A stretch of 64,000 bases of DNA, taken from positions 1-64,000 of the forward strand of contig CALBSK010000001.1 of assembly GCA_937967795.1 (NCBI GenBank), written 5' to 3'. Below, one piece after another: positions 25,717 through 34,123 of the stretch. The stretch comes from an uncultured Alphaproteobacteria bacterium (lineage in GTDB: Bacteria > Pseudomonadota > Alphaproteobacteria > UBA9655). The notes under the pieces are model-generated. The model did no database searches, was not told the DNA's origin, and saw only the letters and a program-made list of their open reading frames with translations. The position numbers and the translations under genes are program-made. Positions within the stretch are counted from its first letter, which is position 1; each line of letters starts with the position of its first letter.

Positions 25717-27774
25717 TTAACGAGTCAAGGGCCTTTCTTTCCTATGAATGGCTTTACGGGTCCAAGGACGATGGCCTTGGAATGTTCTCACTTTTTCGAT
25801 GTGAAGACCTTGGGATGTTAACCAAAGAGCGTGACCTCCGTAATGCCATAGATCATACCAGTCGAGCGTAAAGGTAGCTTCCGGACAAGCTGTTTGAGTG
25901 GGGTGTAGGCGAATGAGAATCGCACCTTTCTCACACGGTTGCTTTTCTTTGTGGTAGGAGATGATAAGAGGAGTTTTTTGAAAAGATGTTCTACACACAC
26001 CTTCCTGACAGGGCATAACCTCAGTGTTTTGGACAGCAAGATATTTTTGCCATGTTTTAGCCGTAAATTTCCCTTTTCGGGATGAACTTAACTGAAGCGT
26101 TTTCCCGTTATAAAGGGCCACCAGTTTGCCTTGTCCGTCAATGAGAAGATGAGGGAGCTTTCCGAGAGGAGCTATCAAACATCCCACTGCAATGAGAAAA
26201 ACGCCAGCTCTTCGCCATGGTTGTTGCCAAAGACAAAGCCAAAGTCCTCCGAAAACAACCAAAATAAAAGCAAGAAGAGGGGGGTGCGCCACCCAAATAT
26301 TGGCGCCAGACCACGAAGAGACAGTCTCTGCAATGTGAATAAGAAGGATCAAAGATTTTTTAAAAACCCACAAGGGTCCCGCACCAAGCCCTAATGGAGT
26401 TAAAAGGCATGTTAAAAGAGCCGAAGGCATAATCACAAGACTTGTTAAAGGAACAGCTATGAGATTGGCTTCGATGGCATGAAGGCTAAAACGATGGAAA
26501 AGATAAATAGTGAAAGGAAGAGTTGCGAGGGTGGCGAGAAAGGATGTAAAAGCAAGTCCCCCTCCATAAACAAAGAATTTACGTGAAATACCTCCCCTCA
26601 CAATCCAATGACTTAATGGATTCTTCCAACTTTCGTACCCTGCAATAAGGGCAATCACAGCGGCAAAGGAAAGTTGAAAGCTGGGCCCCAAAAGAACTTC
26701 AGGTGTTATCAGAAGAATCAGGAAAGCCGCTAAAGCCACTGTTCTCATTGAAAGAGCTGTGCGATCAATGAGAATGGCTCCCATCACAAGACAGATCATG
26801 ATAAAAGCCCTTTGGGCAGGAATCCCAAATCCTGAAAGAATAAGGTAGAGAAGTGTCATGAGAAAGGTGCCAAAAGCTGCAATTTTTTTTGTATTTGTCC
26901 TTAGGCTGAGAGTTGGAATAAGAGCGAGGCCTCGCCTTAAAATAATAAATACCACACCCGCAATAATAGTAAGATGAAGTCCCGATATGGCAAGGATGTG
27001 GGCTAACCCTGAGTTGACAAAAGTTTCCCGAACATCTTCCGGAATAGAGGCCTTATCGCCTGTAATGAGAGCGGCTGCAAGAGCACCGAGGGGGAAAGGC
27101 ATATGAGTAAGGAAATAAGCGGAAATTTCTTCTCGCCGTTTCTCGAGGCGATTCTGCCACGTTGGTGAAAACCCTAAAATTTCGGGTGATGAGAGAGCAA
27201 ATCCGGTGGCTCCAATTCCGTTAAAATAAGATTGCCGTCTAAAATCAAATCCGCCAGGAAGAACGGGTTCAGGAAGGGGGGACAGTTTGGCGCGGATACG
27301 AATGATCTGACCAGGCCACAAGCGTTCTCTTTTGCCTTTAAGGCTAAGACGGACTTTTTGAGGGAGGTTTTCACGTGTTTCAGACTGAAGATGAGTTAAG
27401 ATAATTCGTTGATAAAAATCTCCTTTCTTGGTTGGTTTCAGCTCAACTTGACTGACATGTCCTTCTAAGAGGAGAGCGGGTAAAGGATAATGAAGCATCT
27501 CGGTTTTAACAAAATGAGTTCTGAAGTAAGCTCCTGAAAAGCCAAGAGCAACAATCCCCAAGCTGAGGAGAAGAAGACGAAAGGTTTGAAGACGAACTCT
27601 CCAGAGAGAAAGGATGAAAAGGAGTATTCCCCCCAAAGCCCACTCTAAAGAGGGTTCGAAAGGTAAACTGAAGTAAAGAACAATCCCAAGCCCTAAAAAC
27701 ACAGGTAACCACAGGGGCCATCGCTGAAAATCATTGAAAAAATCAATTGAACTTGAATTTAAAAGGTTCATCAT
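25717..27774 (-). CDS. comEC: ComEC/Rec2 family DNA uptake channel protein
   Basis: 685-residue polytopic inner-membrane protein. The N-terminal OB-like DUF4131 region lies at about 50-190, and the Competence domain at about 225-500 with FVNSGLAHILAISGLHLTII and FGIPAQRAFIMICLVMGAIL as signatures. The C-terminal 180 residues contain a short beta-rich region but not the full metallo-beta-lactamase motif set, as in many alphaproteobacterial ComEC proteins. Its family role is moving single-stranded DNA across the inner membrane in transformation. No other competence genes are near. Confidence 0.88.
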   Translation of the reverse strand: MMNLLNSSSIDFFNDFQRWPLWLPVFLGLGIVLYFSLPFEPSLEWALGGILLFILSLWRVRLQTFRLLLLSLGIVALGFSGAYFRTHFVKTEMLHYPLPALLLEGHVSQVELKPTKKGDFYQRIILTHLQSETRENLPQKVRLSLKGKRERLWPGQIIRIRAKLSPLPEPVLPGGFDFRRQSYFNGIGATGFALSSPEILGFSPTWQNRLEKRREEISAYFLTHMPFPLGALAAALITGDKASIPEDVRETFVNSGLAHILAISGLHLTIIAGVVFIILRRGLALIPTLSLRTNTKKIAAFGTFLMTLLYLILSGFGIPAQRAFIMICLVMGAILIDRTALSMRTVALAAFLILLITPEVLLGPSFQLSFAAVIALIAGYESWKNPLSHWIVRGGISRKFFVYGGGLAFTSFLATLATLPFTIYLFHRFSLHAIEANLIAVPLTSLVIMPSALLTCLLTPLGLGAGPLWVFKKSLILLIHIAETVSSWSGANIWVAHPPLLAFILVVFGGLWLCLWQQPWRRAGVFLIAVGCLIAPLGKLPHLLIDGQGKLVALYNGKTLQLSSSRKGKFTAKTWQKYLAVQNTEVMPCQEGVCRTSFQKTPLIISYHKEKQPCEKGAILIRLHPTQTACPEATFTLDWYDLWHYGGHALWLTSQGLHIEKVRTFQGHRPWTRKAIHRKERPLTR

Positions 27775-27869
27775 TTTTGATCATCTTTTTTTGTTGTTGT
27801 TACAAAAAAGATTATCTAAAATTCTTAAAAAGAAAAGAGATTTTTATCAAAGGGTGATTTTAACGCAGG

Positions 27870-27901
27870 CTCTCTTAATGAATATGCGTTCATTAAGAGA
27901 G
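27870..27901. terminator. Perfect 13-base hairpin
   Basis: CTCTCTTAATGAA (27870-27882) and TTCATTAAGAGAG (27889-27901) pair perfectly with a 6-base loop. It lies just beyond the stop of the glycine-rich protein gene (27930) and upstream of comEC. On the minus strand no T run follows, so it may be an mRNA 3' stabiliser or a rho-independent-like terminator of atypical form. Confidence 0.45.
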
Positions 27902-27929
27902 ACGTAGGTTAATAGAATGGCTCATACAT

Positions 27930-28199
27930 TCAATTACACGTGGTGAGTCCATTCTGATCGGTATAACAGTTGCTTCCACCATAGACGCCGAACGAGGAGC
28001 CATAACCCCCATAATAATTATTATTCCAATTGCGATTTCCCTCATTACGATTCCAATTTTGATCCCCGTGATGTTCTCCCCCAAAAGTATGGCCCCCACC
28101 GACATGGCCGCCACCACCGCGAGCGAGCGCCCCTCCTGAAAAAGTATTTCCAAATGCCAGGATGGCTCCAAGAAGCATTGTTGTTAAAAGAGTCTTCAT
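27930..28199 (-). CDS. Small glycine-rich exported protein
   Basis: 89 residues from the ATG at 28199, preceded by a strong GGAGG. The signal peptide (MKTLLTTMLLGAILAFGNTFSGGALA) is followed by a Gly/His/Asn/Tyr-rich low-complexity body (ARGGGGHVGGGHTFGGEHHG, NWNRNEGNRNWNNNYYGGYG). It ends with two Cys (NCYTDQNGLTTCN) that could form a disulfide. No family is recognised. The His-rich segment could bind metal. Followed by a perfect hairpin. Confidence 0.7.
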   Translation of the reverse strand: MKTLLTTMLLGAILAFGNTFSGGALARGGGGHVGGGHTFGGEHHGDQNWNRNEGNRNWNNNYYGGYGSSFGVYGGSNCYTDQNGLTTCN

Positions 28200-28434
28200 T
28201 ATTTCCTCCATTTTCATTTTAATACATCATAAGAAAAATATTTCCTATTTTTTATATTAAAGAACATTAAATAATAAAATGTTAAAATTTCATAAAATAG
28301 CCCTATGGTGTTTCTTCAATACGAATACATTTCATTTGGTTTAAATAGATTATAATGTCCTTTTTAGGACCGATGCCTGAATAGAATTTCAATTAGTAAG
28401 TTATTTTCCCTTATTTTTCAACAAATTATAAAAA
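28200..28434. other. AT-rich stretch without a supported gene
   Basis: Very AT-rich leader of the glycine-rich protein gene. The only feature noted is a small hairpin GTCCT-TTTT-AGGAC near 28357-28370. Nothing else is recognised. Confidence 0.4.
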
Positions 28435-28614
28435 ATGACGGGTAGGGTGATTTTTTCTGATGAGCATTGGAAACATATTAGCAAAACTAATCCTATTGGA
28501 AAGTACGTTTGTAACTGCAAAACATCGACCAAAAAGGTTCCAGAGGTCTCACGCAGAACCTATTTCTTCTACTACGAATTTTATAAAATATTAAAAAATT
28601 ATGATTATAGTTAA
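28435..28614 (+). CDS. Possible 59-residue protein, unknown
   Basis: ATG frame of 59 residues with protein-like composition (VIFSDEHWKHISKTNPIGKY, then two Cys in VCNCKTSTKK and an aromatic C-terminal part YFFYYEFYKILKNYDYS). There is no convincing ribosome-binding site and no recognised family. It lies in a stretch of repeats and gene fragments and may itself be a fragment. Confidence 0.3.
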   Translation: MTGRVIFSDEHWKHISKTNPIGKYVCNCKTSTKKVPEVSRRTYFFYYEFYKILKNYDYS

Positions 28615-28680
28615 TTTATTAACCTAAGGGAATTTACAGAAGCGAAAATTATCCATGAAAAAATACTTTTAAGAAACTGC

Positions 28681-28807
28681 TGCAAAAGGAGCTTCCCCCA
28701 ACAATGTCATGCCGAACTCGTTTCGGCATCTCTTTGATAATATTCAAAAGATCCTGAAACAAGTTCAGGATGACAGCTTTTTTTAGGCCCATTAAGACCC
28801 TTTTGCA
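28681..28807. repeat. Palindromic repeat with terminal inverted repeats, best copy
   Basis: 127 bases bounded by TGCAAAAGGAGCTT (28681-28694) and AAGACCCTTTTGCA (28794-28807), which are inverted repeats matching at 12 of 14 positions. Inside are two perfect hairpins: GCCGAA-CTCGT-TTCGGC and ATCCTGAA-ACAAG-TTCAGGAT. Related copies lie at 24849 and 56810. The form resembles MITE-like or REP-type palindromes common in Rickettsiales/Holosporales intergenic DNA (family knowledge). No coding capacity. Confidence 0.75.
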
Positions 28808-28869
28808 ACACCTTCTTTTAACATTGACAATAGGAATATCAAACTCTCATTTATAGTGAACTGAAGGCT

Positions 28870-29151
28870 GTGGAGTGTCCTAACGTGCCAGAGCTTACGG
28901 TAAGTGAAATAAATAAACTTTTAAGCGAGGAACTCAAAGACTGGACATTCAAAGAGGATCGCACTTACCCCATAAAGTGGGGAACTCACTGCCCTCTTAC
29001 AGACACTAACATAAAGGCCTTTACTTCTGAAAAATCCGTTGAGAAGGAATGTACATATGAGGTAATAAATGAATCTAATGATTTAAATGCCCCTATCAAG
29101 CTGTTAGGCAGGTTTTATTTGATTTATAAACCAAGCAGTACGGTTAGATAA
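28870..29151 (+). CDS. Hypothetical protein, possibly a 5'-truncated secreted protein
   Basis: 93 residues from a GTG. The frame is open back to 28834 with no ATG and no ribosome-binding site. The product (CPNVPELTVSEINKLLSEEL at the start, then SVEKECTYEVINESND and LLGRFYLIYKPSS) looks like a mature secreted domain with three Cys, but lacks a signal peptide. A palindromic repeat ends 26 bases before the open frame begins (28807 versus 28834), so the 5' part may have been lost. No family is firmly recognised. Confidence 0.4.
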   Translation: MECPNVPELTVSEINKLLSEELKDWTFKEDRTYPIKWGTHCPLTDTNIKAFTSEKSVEKECTYEVINESNDLNAPIKLLGRFYLIYKPSSTVR

Positions 29152-29200
29152 CCTGAACTCGCCGTAAGTAATGAAAAAATATATAAGAATCAACGTAATA

Positions 29201-29246
29201 CGTCATCCTCGTGAAAGCGCACTCGTGCTCGAAGGAGGGAATGACG
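29201..29246. repeat. Short imperfect palindrome
   Basis: CGTCATCCTC (29201-29210) faces GAGGGAATGACG (29235-29246), with GCGCACTCGTGC in the middle. This resembles the arms of the palindromic repeats seen elsewhere in the window but is much shorter. Probably a fragment of a related repetitive palindrome. Confidence 0.4.
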
Positions 29247-29316
29247 ATTGAGGGGTAACGAACATCATTCTTATGTCAAGCTAAGGTTAACCTAAATCCT
29301 TCTTCGGATAGACTCC

Positions 29317-29624
29317 CTATCGCGGGGCGTAAAGCCCTAAAACAGCCCCTGTAGGATCTCTAAAAACACAATAAAAACCTTCCTCTCCCCCTAGATCCGT
29401 AATGGGAACAATAATTTTGGCTCCTTCCAATGAGATTCATCTCTATCCTCTCCTTGCGCAATTCCTGCACAAGGTCCTTCTCCCGCATCTACTTCGATGT
29501 AGGCGTTCTCTCCTTCTTTCATCACTTTTTCCGGCAAAGACCAATTGAAAAGCCGGGCATAGAAGTCTTGTGCCTTTTGAGAATCAGAAGAACTCAATTG
29601 CATCCATCCAAAAGTATTTTTCAT
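29317..29624 (-). pseudogene. Broken VOC/glyoxalase-like protein gene
   Basis: The first 68 or so codons (start 29624) match the N-terminal half of a VOC-fold protein (FGWMQLSSSDSQKAQDFYARLF, AYIEVDAGEGPCAGIAQG, SHWK). Translation then runs out of frame to a stop at 29391. In another frame, starting directly after SHWK, lies the family C-terminus (GAKIIVPITDLGGEEGFYCV then FRDPTGAVLGLYAPR, stop at 29317-29319). The usual middle strand and helix, about 20 residues, is missing. A deletion not divisible by three therefore removed it and shifted the frame. The parent family binds small metabolites. Confidence 0.75.
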
Positions 29625-29686
29625 AGTTTTTTCCTCCTCCTTTTAGATTTAATAAGATACTTTTAACAAAAACCAATATATTGTCT

Positions 29687-30886
29687 TCAAATTGAAAATT
29701 CTTCTTTATGTTGAAAGGTTTTCATGCGCCCACAAAGTTTATCCATAACGATCGCAAGGGCCCCATTCGAGAGGACATTTGTCACTGTGATAAAGGGATC
29801 CATGAGGAGATAAAGGGTCGTCAAGAGACCAATCTCTGTATTCGTGAATCCAAAATAACCTATTAAAACGGGGCTTACGACAACAAGCTCTCCCCCAGGA
29901 ACAGAGGGGACCCCAAATTTAGCGACCATATAATATATCGAAAACAAGAGAAACGTCCCATAGCCCATGGGTTCTATCCCATTCATAGCCAAAACGACAG
30001 CTATTAAAATAGGAATCGCCACTGAATCTCCCACGTGATGAATATTAACCGTTGCAGGGATCATGATTTGAGCCACAGCTTTATTTTTTGTATTGTCTTC
30101 AGCGGCTTCTAAGGTAAGGGGCAATGTTGCCATACTCGACATGGTGGAAAGGGCCACAATGCCCGAGGGAAAAGCATTTCCTAAAGAGTTCTTGATATCT
30201 TGGAAGTTCCCTAAGTTGGCTTTGAAGTAAAAGAGAAGGATGGAAAGGGTTTGGACCGCTACAATCAACCCAATCATAGGCCCGTATCCTATAAACATAT
30301 CAAAGAGGGATTCATCATGGTGAATCTTAAATAAAAATCCAATTACATAAAGGGGAACGAGAGGAATAAAAATTTTCGTCAATCCGTCTTGAAATAAATC
30401 TTTTAAAAAATTTCCCCAGGTCGCAAATCTTTCACTCCCGAAAAAGGCGCCATAAAGGCCTACCAACATGCCAAGGAGAAGAGCAATCGCTATGGCAAAG
30501 GGATGATGGGGAAAAGGAATCGTAAAAAAGGGTGCAAGCGGGGTCATAAGGGAGACGGCCTTTTTAGCCCCATTAGCAGCGTGATACCCTAAATGGGGAA
30601 GGAAAATCTCTCCCGCAAAATATCCGGCCTGAACAAAAATAAAGTTTGACAAAACAACGAAGCCTAAAATCATAACAATGAGCAAGGGCGCCTTTTTTTG
30701 AAAAGCAGAAAGGCACGCAAAAACAAATGAAAATACGATAACAGGCATGCAAAAGAGAAGGGCATCCTTCATAAGGATGCTTATTGTAAAAAAGGTGCGC
30801 TGAACATTTTCCGGGACCCAGTCTCCGAAAAGTATAATTAAAATTATGGAAAGCACTAATTTTATAATGAGACCAAATTCTTTCAT
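29687..30886 (-). CDS. Dicarboxylate/amino acid:cation symporter family protein
   Basis: 399 residues from the ATG at 30886, which has AGGAG upstream; a start at 30928 is less likely. About eight to ten membrane helices. The family-typical serine-rich re-entrant loop is seen as ALSTMSSMATLPLTLEAA, followed by IMIPATVNIHHVGDSVAIPI and FGVPSVPGGELVVVSPVLIG. DAACS-family proteins take up C4-dicarboxylates, glutamate or other acids with Na+ or H+. The substrate is not evident. It is divergent from rpmH. Confidence 0.85.
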   Translation of the reverse strand: MKEFGLIIKLVLSIILIILFGDWVPENVQRTFFTISILMKDALLFCMPVIVFSFVFACLSAFQKKAPLLIVMILGFVVLSNFIFVQAGYFAGEIFLPHLGYHAANGAKKAVSLMTPLAPFFTIPFPHHPFAIAIALLLGMLVGLYGAFFGSERFATWGNFLKDLFQDGLTKIFIPLVPLYVIGFLFKIHHDESLFDMFIGYGPMIGLIVAVQTLSILLFYFKANLGNFQDIKNSLGNAFPSGIVALSTMSSMATLPLTLEAAEDNTKNKAVAQIMIPATVNIHHVGDSVAIPILIAVVLAMNGIEPMGYGTFLLFSIYYMVAKFGVPSVPGGELVVVSPVLIGYFGFTNTEIGLLTTLYLLMDPFITVTNVLSNGALAIVMDKLCGRMKTFQHKEEFSI

Positions 30887-30969
30887 TATTTTCACTCCTA
30901 AAAAGTCAAAGTACCTTACAGAAAACACCTCTCATTGAAAAGAAATTTATAGCCTTTCCGCTCTTTGAA

Positions 30970-30999
30970 TTGACTTTTTCTTTTAAATTGGCTTATACA
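30970..30999 (+). promoter_or_regulatory. Likely rpmH operon promoter
   Basis: TTGACT (30970-30975) and TATACA (30994-30999) with an 18-base spacer, about 37 bases before the rpmH GTG. AGGAGAGAG follows as ribosome-binding site. Confidence 0.5.
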
Positions 31000-31035
31000 T
31001 CAATTCAATTATATTCATAAGTAGGAGAGAGAAAC

Positions 31036-31170
31036 GTGAAGCGCACTTTTCAACCCAGTAATCTTATCCGCAAGCGTCGTCATGGTTTCAGGGCTCGCAT
31101 GGCAACCGTTGGCGGTCGCAAGGTCATTGCTCGTCGTCGTGCTAAGGGACGTGCGCGTCTGAGTGCTTAA
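31036..31170 (+). CDS. rpmH: 50S ribosomal protein L34
   Basis: 44 codons from a GTG (31036), translating as a standard L34: VKRTFQPSNLIRKRRHGFRA, RMATVGGRKVIARRRAKGRA, RLSA. Very basic and of canonical length. The ribosome-binding site AGGAGAGAG is strong. The stop overlaps the start assigned to rnpA by 8 bases. It heads the conserved rpmH-rnpA-yidD-yidC cluster. Confidence 0.96.
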   Translation: MKRTFQPSNLIRKRRHGFRARMATVGGRKVIARRRAKGRARLSA

Positions 31171-31510
31171 CCTTCCTTTGGAATGTCTCCGGAAGCGGTC
31201 GGATTTTTTAAGGATAGCAAAAACAGGAGAGTGGTATGTTACTCCTGCGTTCGTTGTTCAGATAGCGCGCAGGTCGTTGGAAGATTCCTTTCGCTACGGT
31301 ATTACAGCGAGCCGTAAAGTGGGAGGAGCCGTTAAGCGTAACCGCGCCAAAAGACGGCTGAGAGCACTTGTGGGACACGTTTTACCTCAAAAAGGGCGCC
31401 TGAACATGGATTATGTCCTCATCGCAAGAAAAGAAGTATTACGGCGAGACTTTTCTTTAATGGTGCAGGAGCTAGAGAATGCACTTATAAGGTTGCATGA
31501 AAGAAACTGA
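31163..31510 (+). CDS. rnpA: Ribonuclease P protein component
   Basis: 115 residues. Protein subunit of RNase P, which trims the 5' leader of tRNAs. RNR-type motif region YGITASRKVGGAVKRNRAKRRLR (about 46-68) is diagnostic. The frame is open from a GTG at 31163 inside the end of rpmH, giving an 8-base overlap. Non-ATG starts slightly downstream, such as TTG at about 31178, are possible because LRKRSDFLRIAKTGEW is where family similarity begins. Confidence 0.94.
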   Translation: MLNLPLECLRKRSDFLRIAKTGEWYVTPAFVVQIARRSLEDSFRYGITASRKVGGAVKRNRAKRRLRALVGHVLPQKGRLNMDYVLIARKEVLRRDFSLMVQELENALIRLHERN

Positions 31511-31513
31511 TTC

Positions 31514-31744
31514 ATGATTCATAATATAGTCTTGTTCAGCTTAAAAGGACTTCTTTATTTCTACCGTGGAGCTGTGAGCCCTTGGCTTCGCCCTCGCTGC
31601 AGGTATTTGCCGACCTGTTCGGAATATGCACTTGACGCCTTGGGCCGTTATGGCCCTTATAAGGGCAGTATTTTAGCTTTGAAACGACTATGCCGTTGTC
31701 ACCCTTGGGGAGGGCATGGCTTTGATCCTGTTAAGGAAGATTAA
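31514..31744 (+). CDS. yidD: Membrane protein insertion efficiency factor YidD
   Basis: 76 residues with the family signature YRGAVSPWLRPRCRYLPTCSEYALDAL and a second Cys cluster in LCRCHPWGGHGFDPV. An N-terminal amphipathic/hydrophobic stretch associates it with the inner membrane. It is thought to assist YidC-dependent insertion. It lies 3 bases after rnpA and 2 before yidC, the standard order. Confidence 0.95.
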   Translation: MIHNIVLFSLKGLLYFYRGAVSPWLRPRCRYLPTCSEYALDALGRYGPYKGSILALKRLCRCHPWGGHGFDPVKED

Positions 31745-31746
31745 CC

Positions 31747-33450
31747 ATGGACGACCAAAAAAACTTTTTAATCGCAATTGTTCTCTCACTTGCCATTCTC
31801 TTTGGATTTCAATATTTCTTTCCTCTGACCTCTTCTAAGAAAGAGCCACCGTCACAGGCTCCTCAGGTGGCTCAACCCATAGCTACTTCACCCGATATGG
31901 TTTATCAATCTCTCTCACGAGAGGAGGCGCTCCAAATAGCTCCTCACCGTCTCATTATTCAAAGCGGCAGTGTGAAAGGATCGATCAATTTAGAAGGAGC
32001 TCTCTTAGATGATTTGACCCTTGTCAAGTATCGTGAAACTATTAATCCCCAAAGCCCAGAGATCGTTCTTCTCTCGCCCAAAAGTACACCTCATGCTTAT
32101 TATGCCCGTTTCGGATGGGCAGGCTCTCAAGGAATCTTGCCTGATGAGAAAACTCTTTGGCAAACCAATGGTCTCAACTTAACGCCACAAACTCCTGTTA
32201 CATTGACGTGGGAGAATGGACAAGGTCTAACGTTTCACCAAATCATCTCCATTGATGAACACTATATGTTTACGGTCACGCAAAAAGTAACCAATGCGGG
32301 GTTAACGCCTATTCCTTTAGCTCCCCAAGGACTCCTCACGCGAAAAGGCGAACCTAAATCGTCAGGTTTTTTTATCCTTCATGAGGGACCCGTTGGTGTC
32401 TTTGAGGGGAAACTCAACGATCCAAGTTATGACGATCTTGCTAAAACGGGCCTTATTCAAAATCCCAAAACAAAGGGGTGGTTTGGTCTTACGGATAAAT
32501 ATTGGCTGACTGCCCTTGTCCCTGATCCTCAAGCGGAGATGATCTCCTCCTATAAACAAGAAGGTAAAGGAGAAGCCACATTAATTTCTGCTTTCTATCA
32601 AAGAGATCCACATGTATTAGAGCCTGGGAAAAGTATTGAAGTTACCGACCATTTTTTCGCAGGTGCCAAGGTTTTACGTCTTCTTGACGGATACGAAGAA
32701 ATTATAGGGATGAATCATTTTGACTTGGCGGTTGATTTTGGATGGTTTTATTTTTTAACCAAACCCATCTTCTACGCTCTTGAATTTCTGAAAGGCTTTT
32801 TAGGAAACTTTGGTTTGGCAATCTTAGCCCTTACCGTTTTGATTAAGCTTGTTTTTTTTCCGCTTGCAAACAAATCTTATGAATCCATGGGGAAAATGAA
32901 GAGTTTACAGCCTGAAATTGAAAAAATTCGAGAACGCTATAAAGACGACCGCATGAAAATGAATGAAAAAGTCATGGAGCTCTATAAAGTCGAAAAAGTT
33001 AATCCTATGGCGGGTTGCCTACCTATGATCATTCAAATTCCTGTCTTTTTTGCTCTTTATAAAGTTCTCTTCGTCTCAATTGAAATGCGCCAAGCTCCCT
33101 TTTATGGATGGATTCACGACCTTTCGGCGCCGGACCCCACCACAATTTTTAATCTTTTTGGGCTTATTCCTTGGGATCCTCCTTCTTTCCTTATGATTGG
33201 GGCATGGCCTCTTATTATGGGAGCGACGATGTTCTTGCAACAAAAGATGAGCCCTCCCCCTGCTGACCCCACACAAGCCAAGATGTTTCTCTTTATGCCT
33301 ATTTTCTTCACCTACCTCTTGGCTCAATTCCCAGCAGGTCTTGTTATTTACTGGGCATGGAACAATACTTTATCGATTGCGCAGCAATGGGTCATTATGA
33401 AGCGCGCAGAGAAAAAAGCTATAAAGCATGTCAAACGCAACGCCCCCTAA
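31747..33450 (+). CDS. yidC: Membrane protein insertase YidC
   Basis: 567 residues. An N-terminal membrane helix (about 5-24) is followed by a large periplasmic beta-domain (about 55-330). The conserved 60KD_IMP insertase core follows from about 355 (FGLAILALTVLIKLVFFPLA, then the coiled cytoplasmic hairpin QPEIEKIRERYKDDRMKMNE and NPMAGCLPMIIQIPVFFALY). It ends with the basic tail RAEKKAIKHVKRNAP. The full gram-negative architecture is intact. It overlaps engB by 23 bases. Confidence 0.97.
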   Translation: MDDQKNFLIAIVLSLAILFGFQYFFPLTSSKKEPPSQAPQVAQPIATSPDMVYQSLSREEALQIAPHRLIIQSGSVKGSINLEGALLDDLTLVKYRETINPQSPEIVLLSPKSTPHAYYARFGWAGSQGILPDEKTLWQTNGLNLTPQTPVTLTWENGQGLTFHQIISIDEHYMFTVTQKVTNAGLTPIPLAPQGLLTRKGEPKSSGFFILHEGPVGVFEGKLNDPSYDDLAKTGLIQNPKTKGWFGLTDKYWLTALVPDPQAEMISSYKQEGKGEATLISAFYQRDPHVLEPGKSIEVTDHFFAGAKVLRLLDGYEEIIGMNHFDLAVDFGWFYFLTKPIFYALEFLKGFLGNFGLAILALTVLIKLVFFPLANKSYESMGKMKSLQPEIEKIRERYKDDRMKMNEKVMELYKVEKVNPMAGCLPMIIQIPVFFALYKVLFVSIEMRQAPFYGWIHDLSAPDPTTIFNLFGLIPWDPPSFLMIGAWPLIMGATMFLQQKMSPPPADPTQAKMFLFMPIFFTYLLAQFPAGLVIYWAWNNTLSIAQQWVIMKRAEKKAIKHVKRNAP

Positions 33451-34060
33451 TCTTCACGATTTTGCGCGCTGGCTTTTTGCACAAGAGTGCACTTTTATTG
33501 CAGGAGCTGATAAACTTGATATTTTACCCCCGCCGGCGCTTCCCGAGATTGCTTTTGCGGGGCGTTCCAATGTAGGGAAATCAAGCTTGATTAATGCCCT
33601 TTTGGGTCGTAAAAGTCTTGCGCGGATCTCTCATACGCCGGGGCGTACTCAGCAATTAAATTTCTTTCTCTTAGGGAAACACCTTTATATTGTGGATATG
33701 CCAGGTTATGGGTATGCTGCTGTCTCGAAAGCTAAAATCAAACTGTGGTCTCAGCTCATTCAGAATTATTTAAAAGGGCGTGTTCCTCTTAAACGGGTTT
33801 TTTTACTGATAGACAGCCGCCACGGTTTAAAATCGAGTGATCAGGTAGTTATGGAAGAATTGGATAAAGCTGCCGTTTCTTATCAACTTGTTTTGACAAA
33901 GATGGATAAAGCACCGCCAGCTCATCTTGAAGCGTTAAAAAACATCCTTCCCGAAACTCTTAAAAAACATCCTGCTGCCTTTCCAGAGCTTCTTTTCACG
34001 AGTTCCCTTACAAAAGAAGGCATTGATCCTCTTCGTGAAGCCATTGTGAAACTTCTTTAA
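33428..34060 (+). CDS. engB: Ribosome biogenesis GTP-binding protein YihA/EngB
   Basis: 210-residue TRAFAC GTPase. G1 GRSNVGKSSL (about 46-55), G2 threonine in SHTPGRTQQLNFF, G3 DMPGYGYA, G4 TKMD and G5 TSS(LT) are all visible. Starts inside the yidC 3' end with a 23-base overlap, so it is probably coupled to yidC. Role in late large-subunit ribosome assembly is known for the family. Confidence 0.95.
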   Translation: MSNATPPNLHDFARWLFAQECTFIAGADKLDILPPPALPEIAFAGRSNVGKSSLINALLGRKSLARISHTPGRTQQLNFFLLGKHLYIVDMPGYGYAAVSKAKIKLWSQLIQNYLKGRVPLKRVFLLIDSRHGLKSSDQVVMEELDKAAVSYQLVLTKMDKAPPAHLEALKNILPETLKKHPAAFPELLFTSSLTKEGIDPLREAIVKLL

Positions 34061-34123
34061 GAATCTCCTTGACCCATTCCAGAAAGACTTTCACACTTGA
34101 GAAAAAGAATACAGGATTTAGGT

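Noticed and set aside
25612..25821. 69-residue frame after the XRE gene
   Set aside because: More than half overlaps comEC on the other strand; no start signal. The 120-base gap holds nothing else recognised.
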